This document shows, piece by piece, positions 25,700 through 37,917 of a DNA stretch of 64,000 bases. The position numbers and the translations under genes are program-made. Numbering within the stretch: the first letter of the stretch is position 1; each line of letters starts with the position of its first letter. Source of the stretch: Prosapia bicincta (Eukaryota > Arthropoda > Insecta > Hemiptera > Cercopidae); NCBI GenBank assembly GCA_036971475.1, contig JBAIZL010000005.1, forward strand, positions 167,705,886 through 167,769,885, written 5' to 3'. The notes beneath the pieces were generated by a model. That model worked only from the letters and a program-made list of their open reading frames with translations, ran no database searches and was not told the DNA's origin.

Positions 25700-25782
25700 T
25701 GGAAATTTGACTCAGTGCCAAAAAGCGCTAGACTTTGAACACGAAGATATATTCAGTTCAAATCCGAACTATGATCCCCAAA
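25700..25782 (+). repeat. Degenerate tRNA-like sequence (possible SINE head or tRNA pseudogene)
   Basis: Contains an A-box-like gactcagtgcc, a possible anticodon loop cTTTGAA (anticodon TTG) and a good B-box GTTCAAATCC followed by gaact. The stem around the anticodon loop is poorly paired (ctaga/cacga), so it is not a functional tRNA. A tRNA-derived SINE head or pseudogene is plausible. Confidence 0.3.
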
Positions 25783-25987
25783 TTTTTATAATTTAATTAT
25801 TGAATAAGTACTTGAAAAAACTGTATTAACATCAATTGTCATCCAGTATAGGTTTAAAAAAAATGTATTTGGACTTGATTGGATGAATAAAAACGTATTT
25901 TATTAACTTTTTTTTTTTTATTTTTTTTTTTTTTAAATAAATAAAACCTCTAAACCACAAATAACATTTTATTTAAACCTTATGTAC

Positions 25988-26017
25988 ATTTCGATTGCCC
26001 AGCAATCATCTTCAGAG
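25988..26017 (-). ncRNA. Hammerhead-like motif in the PLE terminus (downstream unit)
   Basis: On the minus strand a CTGAAGA box (fits CUGANGA) is followed by one T, a perfect 6-bp hairpin GATTGC/GCAATC with loop TGG, then GAAA and a TGTAC segment. This is the order of a type I hammerhead core with a very short stem III, and PLEs are known to carry such ribozymes. The extra T between the box and stem II departs from the consensus, so activity is uncertain. Confidence 0.45.
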
Positions 26018-26252
26018 GTATTTAAAAAATACAACTAACTTTAAACAACATAATACAACAAATATATAGGCTTAAACCGGCAACTACTTCGCCACGCCCC
26101 TTATTTAAAAAACTAGTACGACCAATCACGTTGCAGTAAATTCCCCCTCTACAACTTGGTCCGGTCTTCCCCCTCTCGTGGTGAAGAGTTACCGTTACAA
26201 CTATTTCAATTTTACTAAAAAACAGTAATATTCCTTATTAACAAAGTTATAA

Positions 26253-28616
26253 CTATCTCCTAATTAATGAATATAACTGAGATTTAGGGATAGGCCCTTT
26301 ATCACAATTTAATAAATTATTTTCGTCATATTTGTGAATGTACAAACTTTCAAAACTATTCAAAAGACCTTTTGAATTAACATTTTTCAATAATTTTAGA
26401 TCATTTAATTCTAAAGTGTGTATAGTGTTTAGAATATGTTCTGCAACACTAGATTTTTCAGGTCTTTGAAATTTTATATGGCTAATATGTTCATTAAATC
26501 TGGTTAATATTTTCCTTTTCGTTTGGCCAATATAAATTTTACTACATGAATTACAATTTATTTTATAAATCCCAGATTTATCTATCATCTTAATTTTATC
26601 TTTAGGGTTACCTAATACATTTTTTAAGCTATTTAAGCTTTTGTAAGCTACTTTTAAATTTACCTGTTTAAAAACTTTATCTAGACCTTTTGTTAAATCC
26701 ATATCAAATGGTAGGCTAATGAATTTATTTTTAACATTTTCTTTTTGTGTTATTAAGGTAGTAGAATCGTTTCTAAACTTTTTTAATTTTTGTTTCCTCA
26801 ATATATTATCTATTATTTTAGGATCATATCCATTGAATTTAGCGATCTCTTTAATTCTGGCCAACTCACATTTAAATCTATTTTTATGCAATGGAATAGT
26901 AATTAATCTATTAACCATAGTGTTAAAAGCTGCTAATTTATGGGATTTGCAATGGTTAGAATCTACCGGGATATATCTATCATTATTTGTATGTTTCCTA
27001 TATATATCAAATTCAATTTTATTATTATTTCTAAAACATAATACATCAAGAAACGGTGAACATTTATTATGCTCTATTTCAAAAGTAAATTTAATGTTTT
27101 TATGTTCATTGTTAATTAATGATAAGAAATGTTCTACGTTAAACTCTTTGGTATTAAAAATTGCGAAAACATCATCTACATATCTAATCCATACTCTAGG
27201 AAAATACGGGAGTTTGTTTCTTAATTCCTTTTCAAAATTTTTCATAAAAAGTTCGGCTATGAAAGGTGATAAACTATTCCCCATAGCTGTACCATCTTTT
27301 TGTTGGTAAAACACATTGTTAAATGAAAACTAATTCTGAGTCATACAACATTTAGTTAATTTTACATATTCATTAACTTCATTAATCTCTATGTTATTTT
27401 CAATTAAAAATTCTTTAAACAAAATTAATGTTTCAGCAACTGGTATGCTTGGGAATAGTGAACAAACGTCAAACGATACAAATATTTCGTCTTCTGTCAG
27501 TTCAATATTTTTCAATTTATTTATAAACTCTCCTGTATTTTTTATTGAGCTGGATTCTATATTAAATTTAAAATTTCCAAAAACTTTATTTAACCATTTT
27601 GACAAAAGATAAGTTGGTAAGTCAATCCCCGAAACTATCGGTCTCATCAAATTACCTTCTTTGTGTACCTTTGGGAGGCAATATAACCTAGGTATAACTG
27701 CATTTGAAACATTAAATTTATAAATTTCATTTTTTGGAATAACTAAATTACAACTTCTAATAATATTTACCGTTTCTTTTACAAATTTGTTTATTGGATT
27801 ATTTTTTAATTTCATGAACATTTCTTCTTTTAACAAATTATTAACTCGATTAACATAATCTTCTTTATTTAAAATTACAATAGTATTTCCCTTATCCGCT
27901 TTTAAAAAATAACAATTACGATTTCTTAAACTTTTGATCACTTCTAATTCTTGACTATTTCTGGTTCCATTCTTCTTCAATTTTATATTTTCAGCAATCT
28001 TCGTGTTGCAAACTTTCCTGACGTAGTTTTTATCTGTTTCGTTTAAAAACCTAATACCATTCTCAATATTACCTATTAGCTCCTCAATACCTTTCCCATT
28101 ATTATTACGGAACGAAAATTTCAATCCTTTATTTAATATTTCCATTTCCGATTTGGTGAATACTATATTTGTTTCATTTTTGACCAAAATATTATTATTA
28201 TTTTGGTTATTAGGTTTATCTGATGTAGTTCTCATCAACATGCTTAATTTCTTTTCTATTTTTTCAACTTTTTTCAAATATTTATGTTCATTAACTACAT
28301 AAACTTGTTTACAAAATGTGTCCCAATCTTCTTTATTTTCTTTTGCTAACTTTAAATGTAAATTATATAACTCCAATTCCACTGTATTTAATTTACCATA
28401 AAGGTATTTTATTTCTAAACTCAGCCATTTCTCCTTAGCAAATTGTAAAACTTTCTTTGTTCTGTAATTTTTAACTTTTATATTAATTCCTTCAATAAAT
28501 TTAGGAGTTAAGTTCTTCTTTTTACATGTTTTAAGAAATTTTATATCCGCTAATATAAATTTAACTTGTAAATTTAATTTTTGGAATCTGTTATGCTCAC
28601 TTGACCGAGAAGTCAT
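26253..28616 (-). pseudogene. Penelope-like reverse transcriptase / GIY-YIG endonuclease (one in-frame stop)
   Basis: About 787 codons from ATG 28616 (MTSRSSEHNRF) to the stop at 26253. Upstream in-frame sequence reaches 28685 and runs into the pLTR. Reverse transcriptase motifs include CYFLKADKGNTIVILNKEDY, LPKVHKEGNLMRPIVSGID, FVSFDVCSLFPSIPV, QKDGTAMGNSLSPFIAE and the catalytic YVDDVFAIF. The carboxy-terminal GIY-YIG nuclease reads GIYKINCNSC...KIYIGQTKRKILTRFNEHI. A lone TAG at 27330-27332, between CCMTQN and FSFNNVFYQQKDG, breaks the frame inside the RT domain; reading continues in the same frame. Apart from this stop the protein looks intact, so inactivation would be very recent unless the stop is suppressed. 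The enzyme would make cDNA at a nuclease-cut target. Confidence 0.9.
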
Positions 28617-28712
28617 ATTTATAACTATATGAAGCAACTGTGGCGTAATGTTTATTTTTAAATAAATAAAACCTCTAAACCACAAATAACATTTTATTTA
28701 AACCTTATGTAC

Positions 28713-28742
28713 ATTTCGATTGCCCAGCAATCATCTTCAGAG
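28713..28742 (-). ncRNA. Hammerhead-like motif in the PLE terminus (upstream unit)
   Basis: Identical copy of the motif at 25988-26017, exactly 2725 bp away in the tandem unit: CTGAAGA, hairpin GATTGC/GCAATC, GAAA. Two copies flanking a full unit is what would be needed to release a unit-length RNA if the motif self-cleaves. Confidence 0.45.
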
Positions 28743-28977
28743 GTATTTAAAAAATACAACTAACTTTAAACAACATAATACAACAAATATATAGGCTTAA
28801 ACCGGCAACTACTTCGCCACGCCCCTTATTTAAAAAACTAGTACGACCAATCACGTTGCAGTAAATTCCCCCTCTACAACTTGGTCCGGTCTTCCCCCTC
28901 TCGTGGTGAAGAGTTACCGTTACAACTATTTCAATTTTACTAAAAAACAATAATATTCCTTATTAACAAAGTTATAA

Positions 28978-29923
28978 CTATCTCCTAATTAATGAATATA
29001 ACTGAGATTTAGGGATAGGCCCTTTATCACAATTTAATAAATTATTTTCGTCATATTTGTGAATGTACAAACTTTCAAAACTATTCAAAAGACCTTTTGA
29101 ATTAACATTTTTCAATAATTTTAGATCATTTAATTCTAAAGTGTGTATAGTGTTTAGAATATGTTCTGCAACACTAGATTTTTCAGGTCTTTGAAATTTT
29201 ATATGGCTAATATGTTCATTAAATCTGGTTAATATTTTCCTTTTCGTTTGGCCAATATAAATTTTACTACATGAATTACAATTTATTTTATAAATCCCAG
29301 ATTTATCTATCATCTTAATTTTATCTTTAGGGTTACCTAATACATTTTTTAAGCTATTTAAGCTTTTGTAAGCTACTTTTAAATTTACCTGTTTAAAAAC
29401 TTTATCTAGACCTTTTGTTAAATCCATATCAAATGGTAGGCTAATGAATTTATTTTTAACATTTTCTTTTTGTGTTATTAAGGTAGTAGAATCGTTTCTA
29501 AACTTTTTTAATTTTTGTTTCCTCAATATATTATCTATTATTTTAGGATCATATCCATTGAATTTAGCGATCTCTTTAATTCTGGCCAACTCACATTTAA
29601 ATCTATTTTTATGCAATGGAATAGTAATTAATCTATTAACCATAGTGTTAAAAGCTGCTAATTTATGGGATTTGCAATGGTTAGAATCTACCGGGATATA
29701 TCTATCATTATTTGTATGTTTCCTATATATATCAAATTCAATTTTATTATTATTTCTAAAACATAATACATCAAGAAACGGTAAACATTTATTATGCTCT
29801 ATTTCAAAAGTAAATTTAATGTTTTTATGTTCATTGTTAATTAATGATAAGAAATGTTCTACGTTAAACTCTTTGGTATTAAAAATTGCGAAAACATCAT
29901 CTACATATCTAATCCATACTCTA
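28978..29923 (-). pseudogene. Penelope-like RT/GIY-YIG, 5'-truncated tandem copy
   Basis: The second, incomplete unit of the tandem PLE. Its frame is open from the truncation point (starting RVWIRYVDDVFAIF, so the catalytic YVDD is retained but most upstream RT motifs are gone) through the GIY-YIG domain to the stop at 28978. It matches residues of the full copy almost exactly; a visible substitution is S to L in the KCSPFLDV segment. It acts structurally as the upstream pLTR, and the promoter for the full copy would be expected here by analogy with other PLEs. It lacks its own start codon at the truncated end. Confidence 0.85.
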
Positions 29924-30178
29924 GTTTTTTGATGTGAAAAATTTATACGATGTGTATTTTTACTATGGGATTAGAAAAAGATGAGGCGGTGCAATATTAA
30001 TAGTGTTTGTATTCTTTGAAATTCTGTTGAAATCCTGTTTTCTTAATCTAAAATTTGTTACTGTCAGTACAATCTATTTTGTGTATACAACCTGTCAACC
30101 TGGTGCTTGCAGTTCGGCTTTTTTCCGTGTTGTATTATTTTACATTTTGTTACTTACAACTTTTTTAAAAAATGTTTT

Positions 30179-30351
30179 AACTTGCCTATAGTAGCACTTA
30201 CTTTTTGTGTGTTGAGGACGGCCGTTTCGGGAGATGTGTCCCATTGTCAACTCAGACCGTAATTCGCAGTTACGGTCTGAGTTGACAATGGGACACATCT
30301 CCCGAAACGGCCGTCCTCAACAATATAAGTAAATGCTACTATAGGCAAGTT
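30179..30351. repeat. Palindromic element, copy 1
   Basis: A near-perfect inverted repeat. Outer ends are cttgcctatagtagcac and its complement. An inner uninterrupted arm of about 50 bp (gttgaggacggccgtttcgg onward) is mirrored around a 7-8 nt centre (ttcgcag). The right arm contains CCCGAAACGG, another GAAAC word. A related, more diverged copy lies at 59108-59285. Confidence 0.92.
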
Positions 30352-31641
30352 TATTAATATTTACAAGTGTTAGTAAAATTAAAAAATTAAGTTTTCAGAA
30401 CATCATTATTTTTCTTCAATAACAGAATTAACAATACAGCAAATATAAAAATAAATAATAATCAAAATAGCTCAATAGTAAAGTTGCATTAGGTTTAAAC
30501 CATTATATAGATTCCAATTATGTAGTCATCATCAATAGAAGGAATAACTTCATTAAAGTTACAAAAGGAACTAAGTTATAATCTCTAATGATGATGACAT
30601 CGAACTGATGACTTAGTACCAAGAGTTTCATAATAATAAACTTTGTTAATAAGTTATTTAATTAATACCTTGTACTGTGGTAATAGGTATATTGTTAACT
30701 AAATTAATCGACTTTATTTTCTTCACGAGAAGAAATTTTTCTGGTGATCACATATTCTGTATTAATCATAGGGGCAACACTAGATCATTTAATTTCTTTC
30801 TCTTGAAATATTCATGTGTGGTTCCATTTCCCTGTAGACCTATCTGTAAGCCATATTAACCTGGTATTCAAATATATAGCTTGTAAACAATTGCACTGTT
30901 ATCTATTCATAAACTAGGATAACTCACTTTCTTACAGCATCTTAACATAGATTGTAAAACTTTAATATAGTCCCCAATGGGTACAGTCATTATGTCCACT
31001 ATCATTGCAAGACTAATTTTAAGGCTGTAATGTGATTTTTTTGTGGCAGCAAGAACTATGAAGATAAAAAGCTCCTTAGAAAGTCATTATCCAGCAGATA
31101 AAAAATTCTAAAACCACAGTATAAAAAAATAGAGGAAAGATGGATTTATAGTGAAATTGAAGGGCTAATTTTATACATCTTCTCTGTAAGATGAAGGTAA
31201 TTCCATGTTTTTTATTTCAACAAACCTTAGTAAGGAATATGTTCTTTTAAAAAATCATATTTAGTGAAAACATACTTAGTATAACATACCTCTACTTAAA
31301 AATGTTCTACTAGATCTCTGACTCTAAGGGAATCAAATTAATACACAGCTACTTGTTTTTTTTATAATAACTGATTTACCTAATCCTTAGTTCAAAGTTG
31401 TAGCAATTACATGTAGCTATACATAACTGATATAGTCTAGCCCTATTTTGTCGGTAGGCATCAAAACTCTTATATTTATTCTTTCAACTCATAAAACCTT
31501 ATGAAATGTCCTTAATTATTTTAAGGCATGTATAGGTTACTGCACTTGGATTGATAAAAGTTATATTTACTGATTTGAATTACTGATTATTTCTTTAACA
31601 AATTTATACAAAGTTTATATGAGAATTCTTAATTTCTTTTA

Positions 31642-32180
31642 CAGAAGAGTTTCGATAATTCAAGGTAGATTGGGGCGGAGACTCTTCAGATTACCGAAAA
31701 CTCTGATTACACTGAAGTACGTTCATGTGCATTAGAAAAAATAGGATAACTTTATACGAACATTTCTTGGTAACCCAACTCATTTCCTTTGTATGCTATA
31801 TTGATACAAACATTTCTTGAAAGCCTGACTCATTTTCTTTGCATTCCGTTTTGATACAAACATTTATTGAAAGCTTGACTCATTTCCTTAGCATACCGTA
31901 ATGATATAAAGATATCTTGGAAGGCCGAATCATTTTCTTTGCATACTGCATTGATATAAACCTTTCTTGGAAGCCCGACTTATTTTCTTTGTATACCATA
32001 TTGATATAAATATTTCTTAGAAGCCTGACTCATTTCCTTTGGATACCTTATTGACATAAACATTTCTTGGAAGCCAACTCATTATTTTATTTTAAATAGA
32101 TAAAATAGGCTCAAATAGAAATAGGCTCGAATTATATGAAAGCGCGAAATATCGGGACACGGATTTTCAAGACTCTACTG
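31642..32180. mobile_element. Non-autonomous Tigger/pogo-type element with internal minisatellite
   Basis: Left terminus CAGAAGAGTTTCGATAATTC and right terminus (reverse complement) CAGTAGAGTCTTGAAAATCC are flanked by TA on both sides (31640-31641 and 32181-32182). At 539 bp there is no coding sequence. Most of the interior is a 50-bp tandem repeat (31761-32090). Confidence 0.75.
31761..32090. repeat. 50-bp tandem repeat, about 6.5 copies
   Basis: Units of exactly 50 bp start at 31761, 31811, 31861, 31911, 31961, 32011 and 32061 with no indels, built on catttcttgg...ttgatataaa. Units differ by roughly 10-20% substitutions. The array lies entirely inside the Tigger-type MITE. Confidence 0.9.
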
Positions 32181-33627
32181 TACTTTAAGGAGTTGTCTTT
32201 GAATTTAATATAAATAATACTTATAGTTGATGATTCTTATTTATTACATTGGTTTCTTGTTTCATTTCACTTTACCACCCATGCACTTTTATATTTCCCT
32301 CACTTAATTTCACTTTTCTATTCACTCCAATGATTCTATATCGTAACTAACTTTTATTACTGTAGTATCTTCCTCACTTATTGCCCCTTACCAATTATCT
32401 CCATCACTTAATATCACTTCCCTTTTACTTAACAGCTTTAATCTTTTATTTTTTAATTTAGAAATTGTTACCAAAATTAACATCTCTTTCCCTCTAGTCC
32501 TGGATTTTGACAAACTCCTCTCCGGTTTCCCTTGGATAGTTTCTATACGCGTTTCATCCTTTCTTCAATTTCATTGGCTACATTATGTTGCTAATTTTTT
32601 CTTGTCTAACAGAATGTTTCTTTCTTAGCTTTCTCTGTAGTTTGGGTGGTAACTGCTGGAAATTTCCTATGTTGCAGGTGTTGGCGGGTCATACTTTTTC
32701 TGCATTTTTAGAGATTTTTCTACATGGTTCTCTTAATGTATAACTAACTCTTCCCTCCGATGATTGGGTCAAGTCTTCTTACTTTACGTACAATGAAACC
32801 TTTTGAAGTGTATTATTATTCATGGTATAACAGGTGCATGTAGTAACCCTTTTTGGCCAAAAGATTTACAACTGAATGCCTTTTGATATTTAACAAGAGT
32901 TTGCTATGATCGCTTACATTTTAAAGATTTTACAAATATTTATCTAACATAAGAAACTACGTTATAAACATGTAATAAAGGAGGGTATTATTTATAGGAA
33001 TAATTTGAAATTTTTGTTACAGATGTTCGTAAAAAATTAGATTTTCTCCAATGAGATGAAATTTGTTGTAGACCTATAAATTAGATAAACCCAATTTTAA
33101 AAGTAATTCTACTTTTATAAGATTTGGTTAACATGAATATTTTAAGACAACACTAAATAAGAATGTAAATTTGTTTGTAGTTTTAAGCTGAATAGTCAGG
33201 TTGACTATTATCACCTATTAAGGATAGGAAAAGATTATCAATATAAGTAAGAGTAAAGTAGGATATATTTTTATAAACTGTTTAGGGCCATGTACATGAA
33301 AATTCCTACTCTTTATTGCTGATATAAAAATATGTGACTTTTTGTTACACTTGTTTGTAGGAATAAAGATAAAGAGGGGTAGGTGGAATTAAGCAGGACC
33401 AAGGAATTGATATAATCATGCATTGGTACTGGGAATAGAGGGGAAATATTACATCCTGTTCGTAGGTTGGCTTACCTGAAACGAACTACTCATCTGGGGT
33501 GAAGAAAGGTGTTTCCCATTACTTGTGACAATTTACAAGCTATGGAATACTGATAAATGTATTTATTTAAAAATCACTTAGATGTCTTTAAATCTGTCCT
33601 AGAACAGTTTTAATATCTGGTTTGGTA

Positions 33628-33630
<3 letters not shown>

Positions 33631-33693
<63 letters not shown>
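33631..33693. repeat. (TA)n microsatellite
   Basis: About 63 bp of TA upstream of the first ABCG coding exon; no palindromic unit is attached to this one. Confidence 0.97.
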
Positions 33694-33701
<8 letters not shown>

Positions 33702-34622
33702 TATCAACAATTTCAAGTCAGTTGTACCAAGAAAATAAAATTGGTGGTCCATGACATATGTTAGCTCTCGACCCCACATTTAGAACCAACCCTTAAAGCA
33801 AATCTTATTTAGTTAAATACCTGTCAAGAAACAACTCAATAAATTTTTTTAAAAAAAATATTTAGAACCCACCATCAAGGCAGATTATTTAGAATTATTT
33901 AGTTAACTGCCTGCGAAGGAACAAGTCATTTCATTTTTTTTTTCATACCAGTCATTGAGACAGCCCTTATATAGTTAAATGCTTGCCATAAGAACAATTT
34001 TTAAAACCAATTGAATTTCTGTAACAATAATTTTTAATGTCAGTACGGCAATGGTTTTTAATTTTAATGTTAAATTAATGTAGAATAAGCAGTCCTTTTA
34101 CTACATGCTCTAATTCAATTTATATACAACTCTTATTCATAATCATGCTCTTATTCAATTTTATAAACATAAATATACTAAAATTATTGTATAAATTGCT
34201 ACAAATTGCTTTTGCTCATAATTTTTCCTTTGATACAGTAACTCAGGAGTAACAGTAATTCCAAAAATGTGAAATTAATTAATCACTTTGACATTAATTA
34301 AGACTCACCGATTGTAATGGACTACTACCAAGGTACTCGTACTTTCTACAAGGACTGCTACCAAGGTAATGGACTACTAAAAAATTCAAGGGTAAAATTA
34401 ATACTCAGCCAACAATGTTGTAGGACCTAAACAAATATTTAAGAAACATTTCTGATTCTCTTTTTACATTTTCAGTTTCAAGTGCAACAATTATGGTATT
34501 ATTTTTTTAAAATTTTGGTCCTTTTGTTACTTTTAAAATAAAATTCAAAATAACGTGTTTATTAGCAAAAGTTAACTCGTACAATGTTATATCTTTTGTT
34601 TCAGTAAGAGAAAAATAGAAGT

Positions 34623-34672
34623 ATGACCGAGTTTAACAGTAGGGTGTGCCTCACACCAAAGGTTGCTGAAGG
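34623..34672 (+). CDS. ABCG half-transporter, first coding exon (candidate)
   Basis: Candidate first coding exon of the ABCG1/ABCG4-like transporter. It encodes about 16 residues starting MTEFNSRVC and is followed by a strong donor (GG|GTAAGTAT, GT at 34673). A pyrimidine-rich acceptor (tttgtttcag, AG at 34603-34604) lies just upstream, so the ATG would sit near the start of an internal exon with at least one non-coding 5' exon before it. The exon ends two bases into a codon. Exon 2 supplies exactly one base to complete a glycine codon, which is the main reason to believe the pair. The peptide is too short to recognise by homology, and ABCG1-type amino termini are poorly conserved. The next exon is nearly 12 kb away, so another 5' exon could exist in between. 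Assignment rests on splice signals and phase only. Confidence 0.5.
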
Positions 34673-35816
34673 GTAAGTATATAATATAACTTGAAAGATG
34701 TATTTAAACTGTAACAGTGCTTAGTTCCTAACTTAATTAACAAAGAATTTGATTTTTTAGATAAATCATAAATAGATAGATCTTAAAGTCCTGATATTTT
34801 AAAAACCATCATGTGACCTAGTATAACATAGTTCTCTTCTCTAAAATACTTGTAATCCAATTGTTTCCTGATTAATTGTATACAGTTTCCAACGCTTGAT
34901 GATACAGTTTTGTAAAATCTTCAAAGAAAGATATGTTCATGTTTTCTTTTTAAAATAGTGTATTTTATTGCCTGTAGATATGCTTGTGTTAGGCAAATGA
35001 AAAAGTTGGTAAAATTAGGCAATGCCTTAAATATTCTTGAGTAAGAAACTTCTAGGATATATTTTAATGATAAATAAACCAAATAACACAAGAACAATAG
35101 TTGATAATTAATAGAAAACGTAAATGAAAACTTTCAGATTTAAAGGTGATATGGTACCTATACCTTGTTAAAAATTTTTTAAGAATGGCAGTGAAGCTGT
35201 TCATAACCTTTTCAAACATTTAATTTGCAGTGTAAGCAGTTACTTTTGCTTTGGTCTCTTTTAGTTTTTCTTAGTGTGTGTATATTTTTGTGGATGCTTT
35301 AAGTGCTCCTAAACGAAAAAGTTACAAACACTTGTGTTAGAAAAAATTAATGTCATGGAATGACACTATGGTGTGAGAGGCTGTGGCCATGAAACTTTTT
35401 TTTTTAAATAATCAATTATGAAATTATGTGTACAAACAGTTGCTCCATTTTTTGCAATTAAATTGCCAATGTAGTCTAGAATTAATTTAGGACTATCTTT
35501 TGTGTAATGGCGATATTGCTTTGTTTCTTTACCTCAGTGTTTGTGACTTCTTCCTTGGCAGGTTACTTTGTAGAATCAAAATTGTACACACACAAACCCT
35601 GTACACTAGGAGAAGTGTAAGAAACTAGAACCTAAATATAATTGGTTCTATACAAAATAAGATACTGGAAAAAGTGTTTCATATTTTCTCAGCTAAAAAA
35701 GAAGAGTCTATGATTAGGGAAGGACATCATTTATATTTTATCATCTTTAAATCTTGAACATGTAGAAATAAGTGTGTGTGTGTGTGTGTGCTATGATTTT
35801 AATCTTTCTTTTCAAT

Positions 35817-36191
<375 letters not shown>

Positions 36192-36394
36192 TATTTTTCC
36201 ATCCGTGAAGGAATACGTATCAGCATATATATATATATTTTGTTTTCTCTTTCTTGACTGAATAAGATCATGTTGATCAAAATATTTCAAATAAAAGTGT
36301 ATTAAGTGTTTTATATGTGCTTATTTCCAAGAGATTGCAGTTTTGGACTATTGCCTTTAGGTAAGTCTGTCAGTCTCCTATCAACTCCAAAAAA

Positions 36395-36397
<3 letters not shown>

Positions 36398-36468
<71 letters not shown>
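36398..36468. repeat. (TA)n array before the six-unit palindrome array
   Basis: About 70 bp of TA immediately before the first palindromic unit. Confidence 0.97.
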
Positions 36469-36470
<2 letters not shown>

Positions 36471-36472
<2 letters not shown>

Positions 36473-36671
36473 GTTTTCTTGTTTAATAATTTAAAATAAC
36501 ATAGGTTATTCAAATACAAGAATATTTATTAATTTATATCCAAAGCTTTTCGTCGACAATAATAATATAATAATTATTGTAATTTTCATTCCTGATGATG
36601 TTGGTACTGTTTACCGACGAAAAGCTTTGGATATAAATTAATAAATATTCTTGTATTTGAATAACCTATGT

Positions 36672-36732
<61 letters not shown>

Positions 36733-37385
36733 GTTTTCTTGTTTAATAATTTAAAATAACATAGGTTATTCAAATACAAGAATATTTATTAATTTATATC
36801 CAAAGCTTTTCGTCGACAATAATAATATAATAATTATTGTAATTTTCATTCCTGATGATGTTGGTACTGTTTACCGACGAAAAGCTTTGGATATAAATTA
36901 ATAAATATTCTTGTATTTGAATAACCTATGTTGTTTTATATATATATAAAATATGTTTTCTTGTTTAATAATTTAAAATAACATAGGTTATTCAAATACA
37001 AGAATATTTATTAATTTATATCCAAAGCTTTTCGTCGACAATAATAATATAATAATTATTGTAATTTTCATTCCTGATGATGTTGGTACTGTTTACCGAC
37101 GAAAAGCTTTGGATATAAATTAATAAATATTCTTGTATTTGAATAACCTATGTTGTTTTATATATATATATATATATATAATATGTTTTCTTGTTTAATA
37201 ATTTAAAATAACATAGGTTATTCAAATACAAGAATATTTATTAATTTATATCCAAAGCTTTTCGTCGACAATAATAATATAATAATTATTGTAATTTTCA
37301 TTCCTGATGATGTTGGTACTGTTTACCGACGAAAAGCTTTGGATATAAATTAATAAATATTCTTGTATTTGAATAACCTATGTTG

Positions 37386-37458
<73 letters not shown>

Positions 37459-37657
37459 GTTTTCTTGTTTAATAATTTAAAATAACATAGGTTATTCAAA
37501 TACAAGAATATTTATTAATTTATATCCAAAGCTTTTCGTCGACAATAATAATATAATAATTATTGTAATTTTCATTCCTGATGATGTTGGTACTGTTTAC
37601 CGACGAAAAGCTTTGGATATAAATTAATAAATATTCTTGTATTTGAATAAACTATGT

Positions 37658-37718
<61 letters not shown>

Positions 37719-37917
37719 GTTTTCTTGTTTAATAATTTAAAATAACATAGGTTATTCAAATACAAGAATATTTATTAATTTATATCCAAAGCTTTTCGTC
37801 GACAATAATAATATAATAATTATTGTAATTTTCATTCCTGATGATGTTGGTACTGTTTACCGACGAAAAGCTTTGGATATAAATTAATAAATATTCTTGT
37901 ATTTGAATAACCTATGT

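Larger units (their letters stand above)
25935..29924 (-). mobile_element. Penelope-like retroelement, one full unit plus a 5'-truncated tandem unit (pLTR arrangement)
   Basis: On the minus strand a truncated unit (29924 to about 28657) is followed head-to-tail by a full unit (about 28650 to 25935). The unit period is 2725 bp. About 1.27 kb is shared, and only isolated differences are visible, such as g/a near 26229 versus 28954 and near 27061 versus 29786. Partial tandem copies are the hallmark 'pseudo-LTR' structure of Penelope-like elements (established knowledge). The full unit encodes a reverse transcriptase fused to a GIY-YIG endonuclease. Both units carry a hammerhead-like motif in their termini. 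Near-identity implies recent insertion. The left end abuts T-rich runs at about 25906-25934, and the 5' truncation point is at about 29924 (atccatactctag, then unrelated sequence). Confidence 0.92.
30352..34604. other. Sequence 5' of the ABCG first coding exon
   Basis: Contains the Tigger-type MITE (31.64-32.18 kb) and a (TA)n array (33.63-33.69 kb). Otherwise there are no recognisable genes. At least part should be a 5' UTR intron of the transporter if the acceptor at 34603-34604 is used. No promoter is identifiable. Confidence 0.45.

Noticed and set aside
25700..25782. Functional tRNA gene
   Set aside because: A good B-box but the anticodon and acceptor stems do not pair; kept only as a tRNA-like repeat.
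26719..29932. Plus-strand ORFs of 196 and 162 codons
   Set aside because: Antisense shadows of the Penelope reverse transcriptase, which has catalytic motifs on the minus strand.
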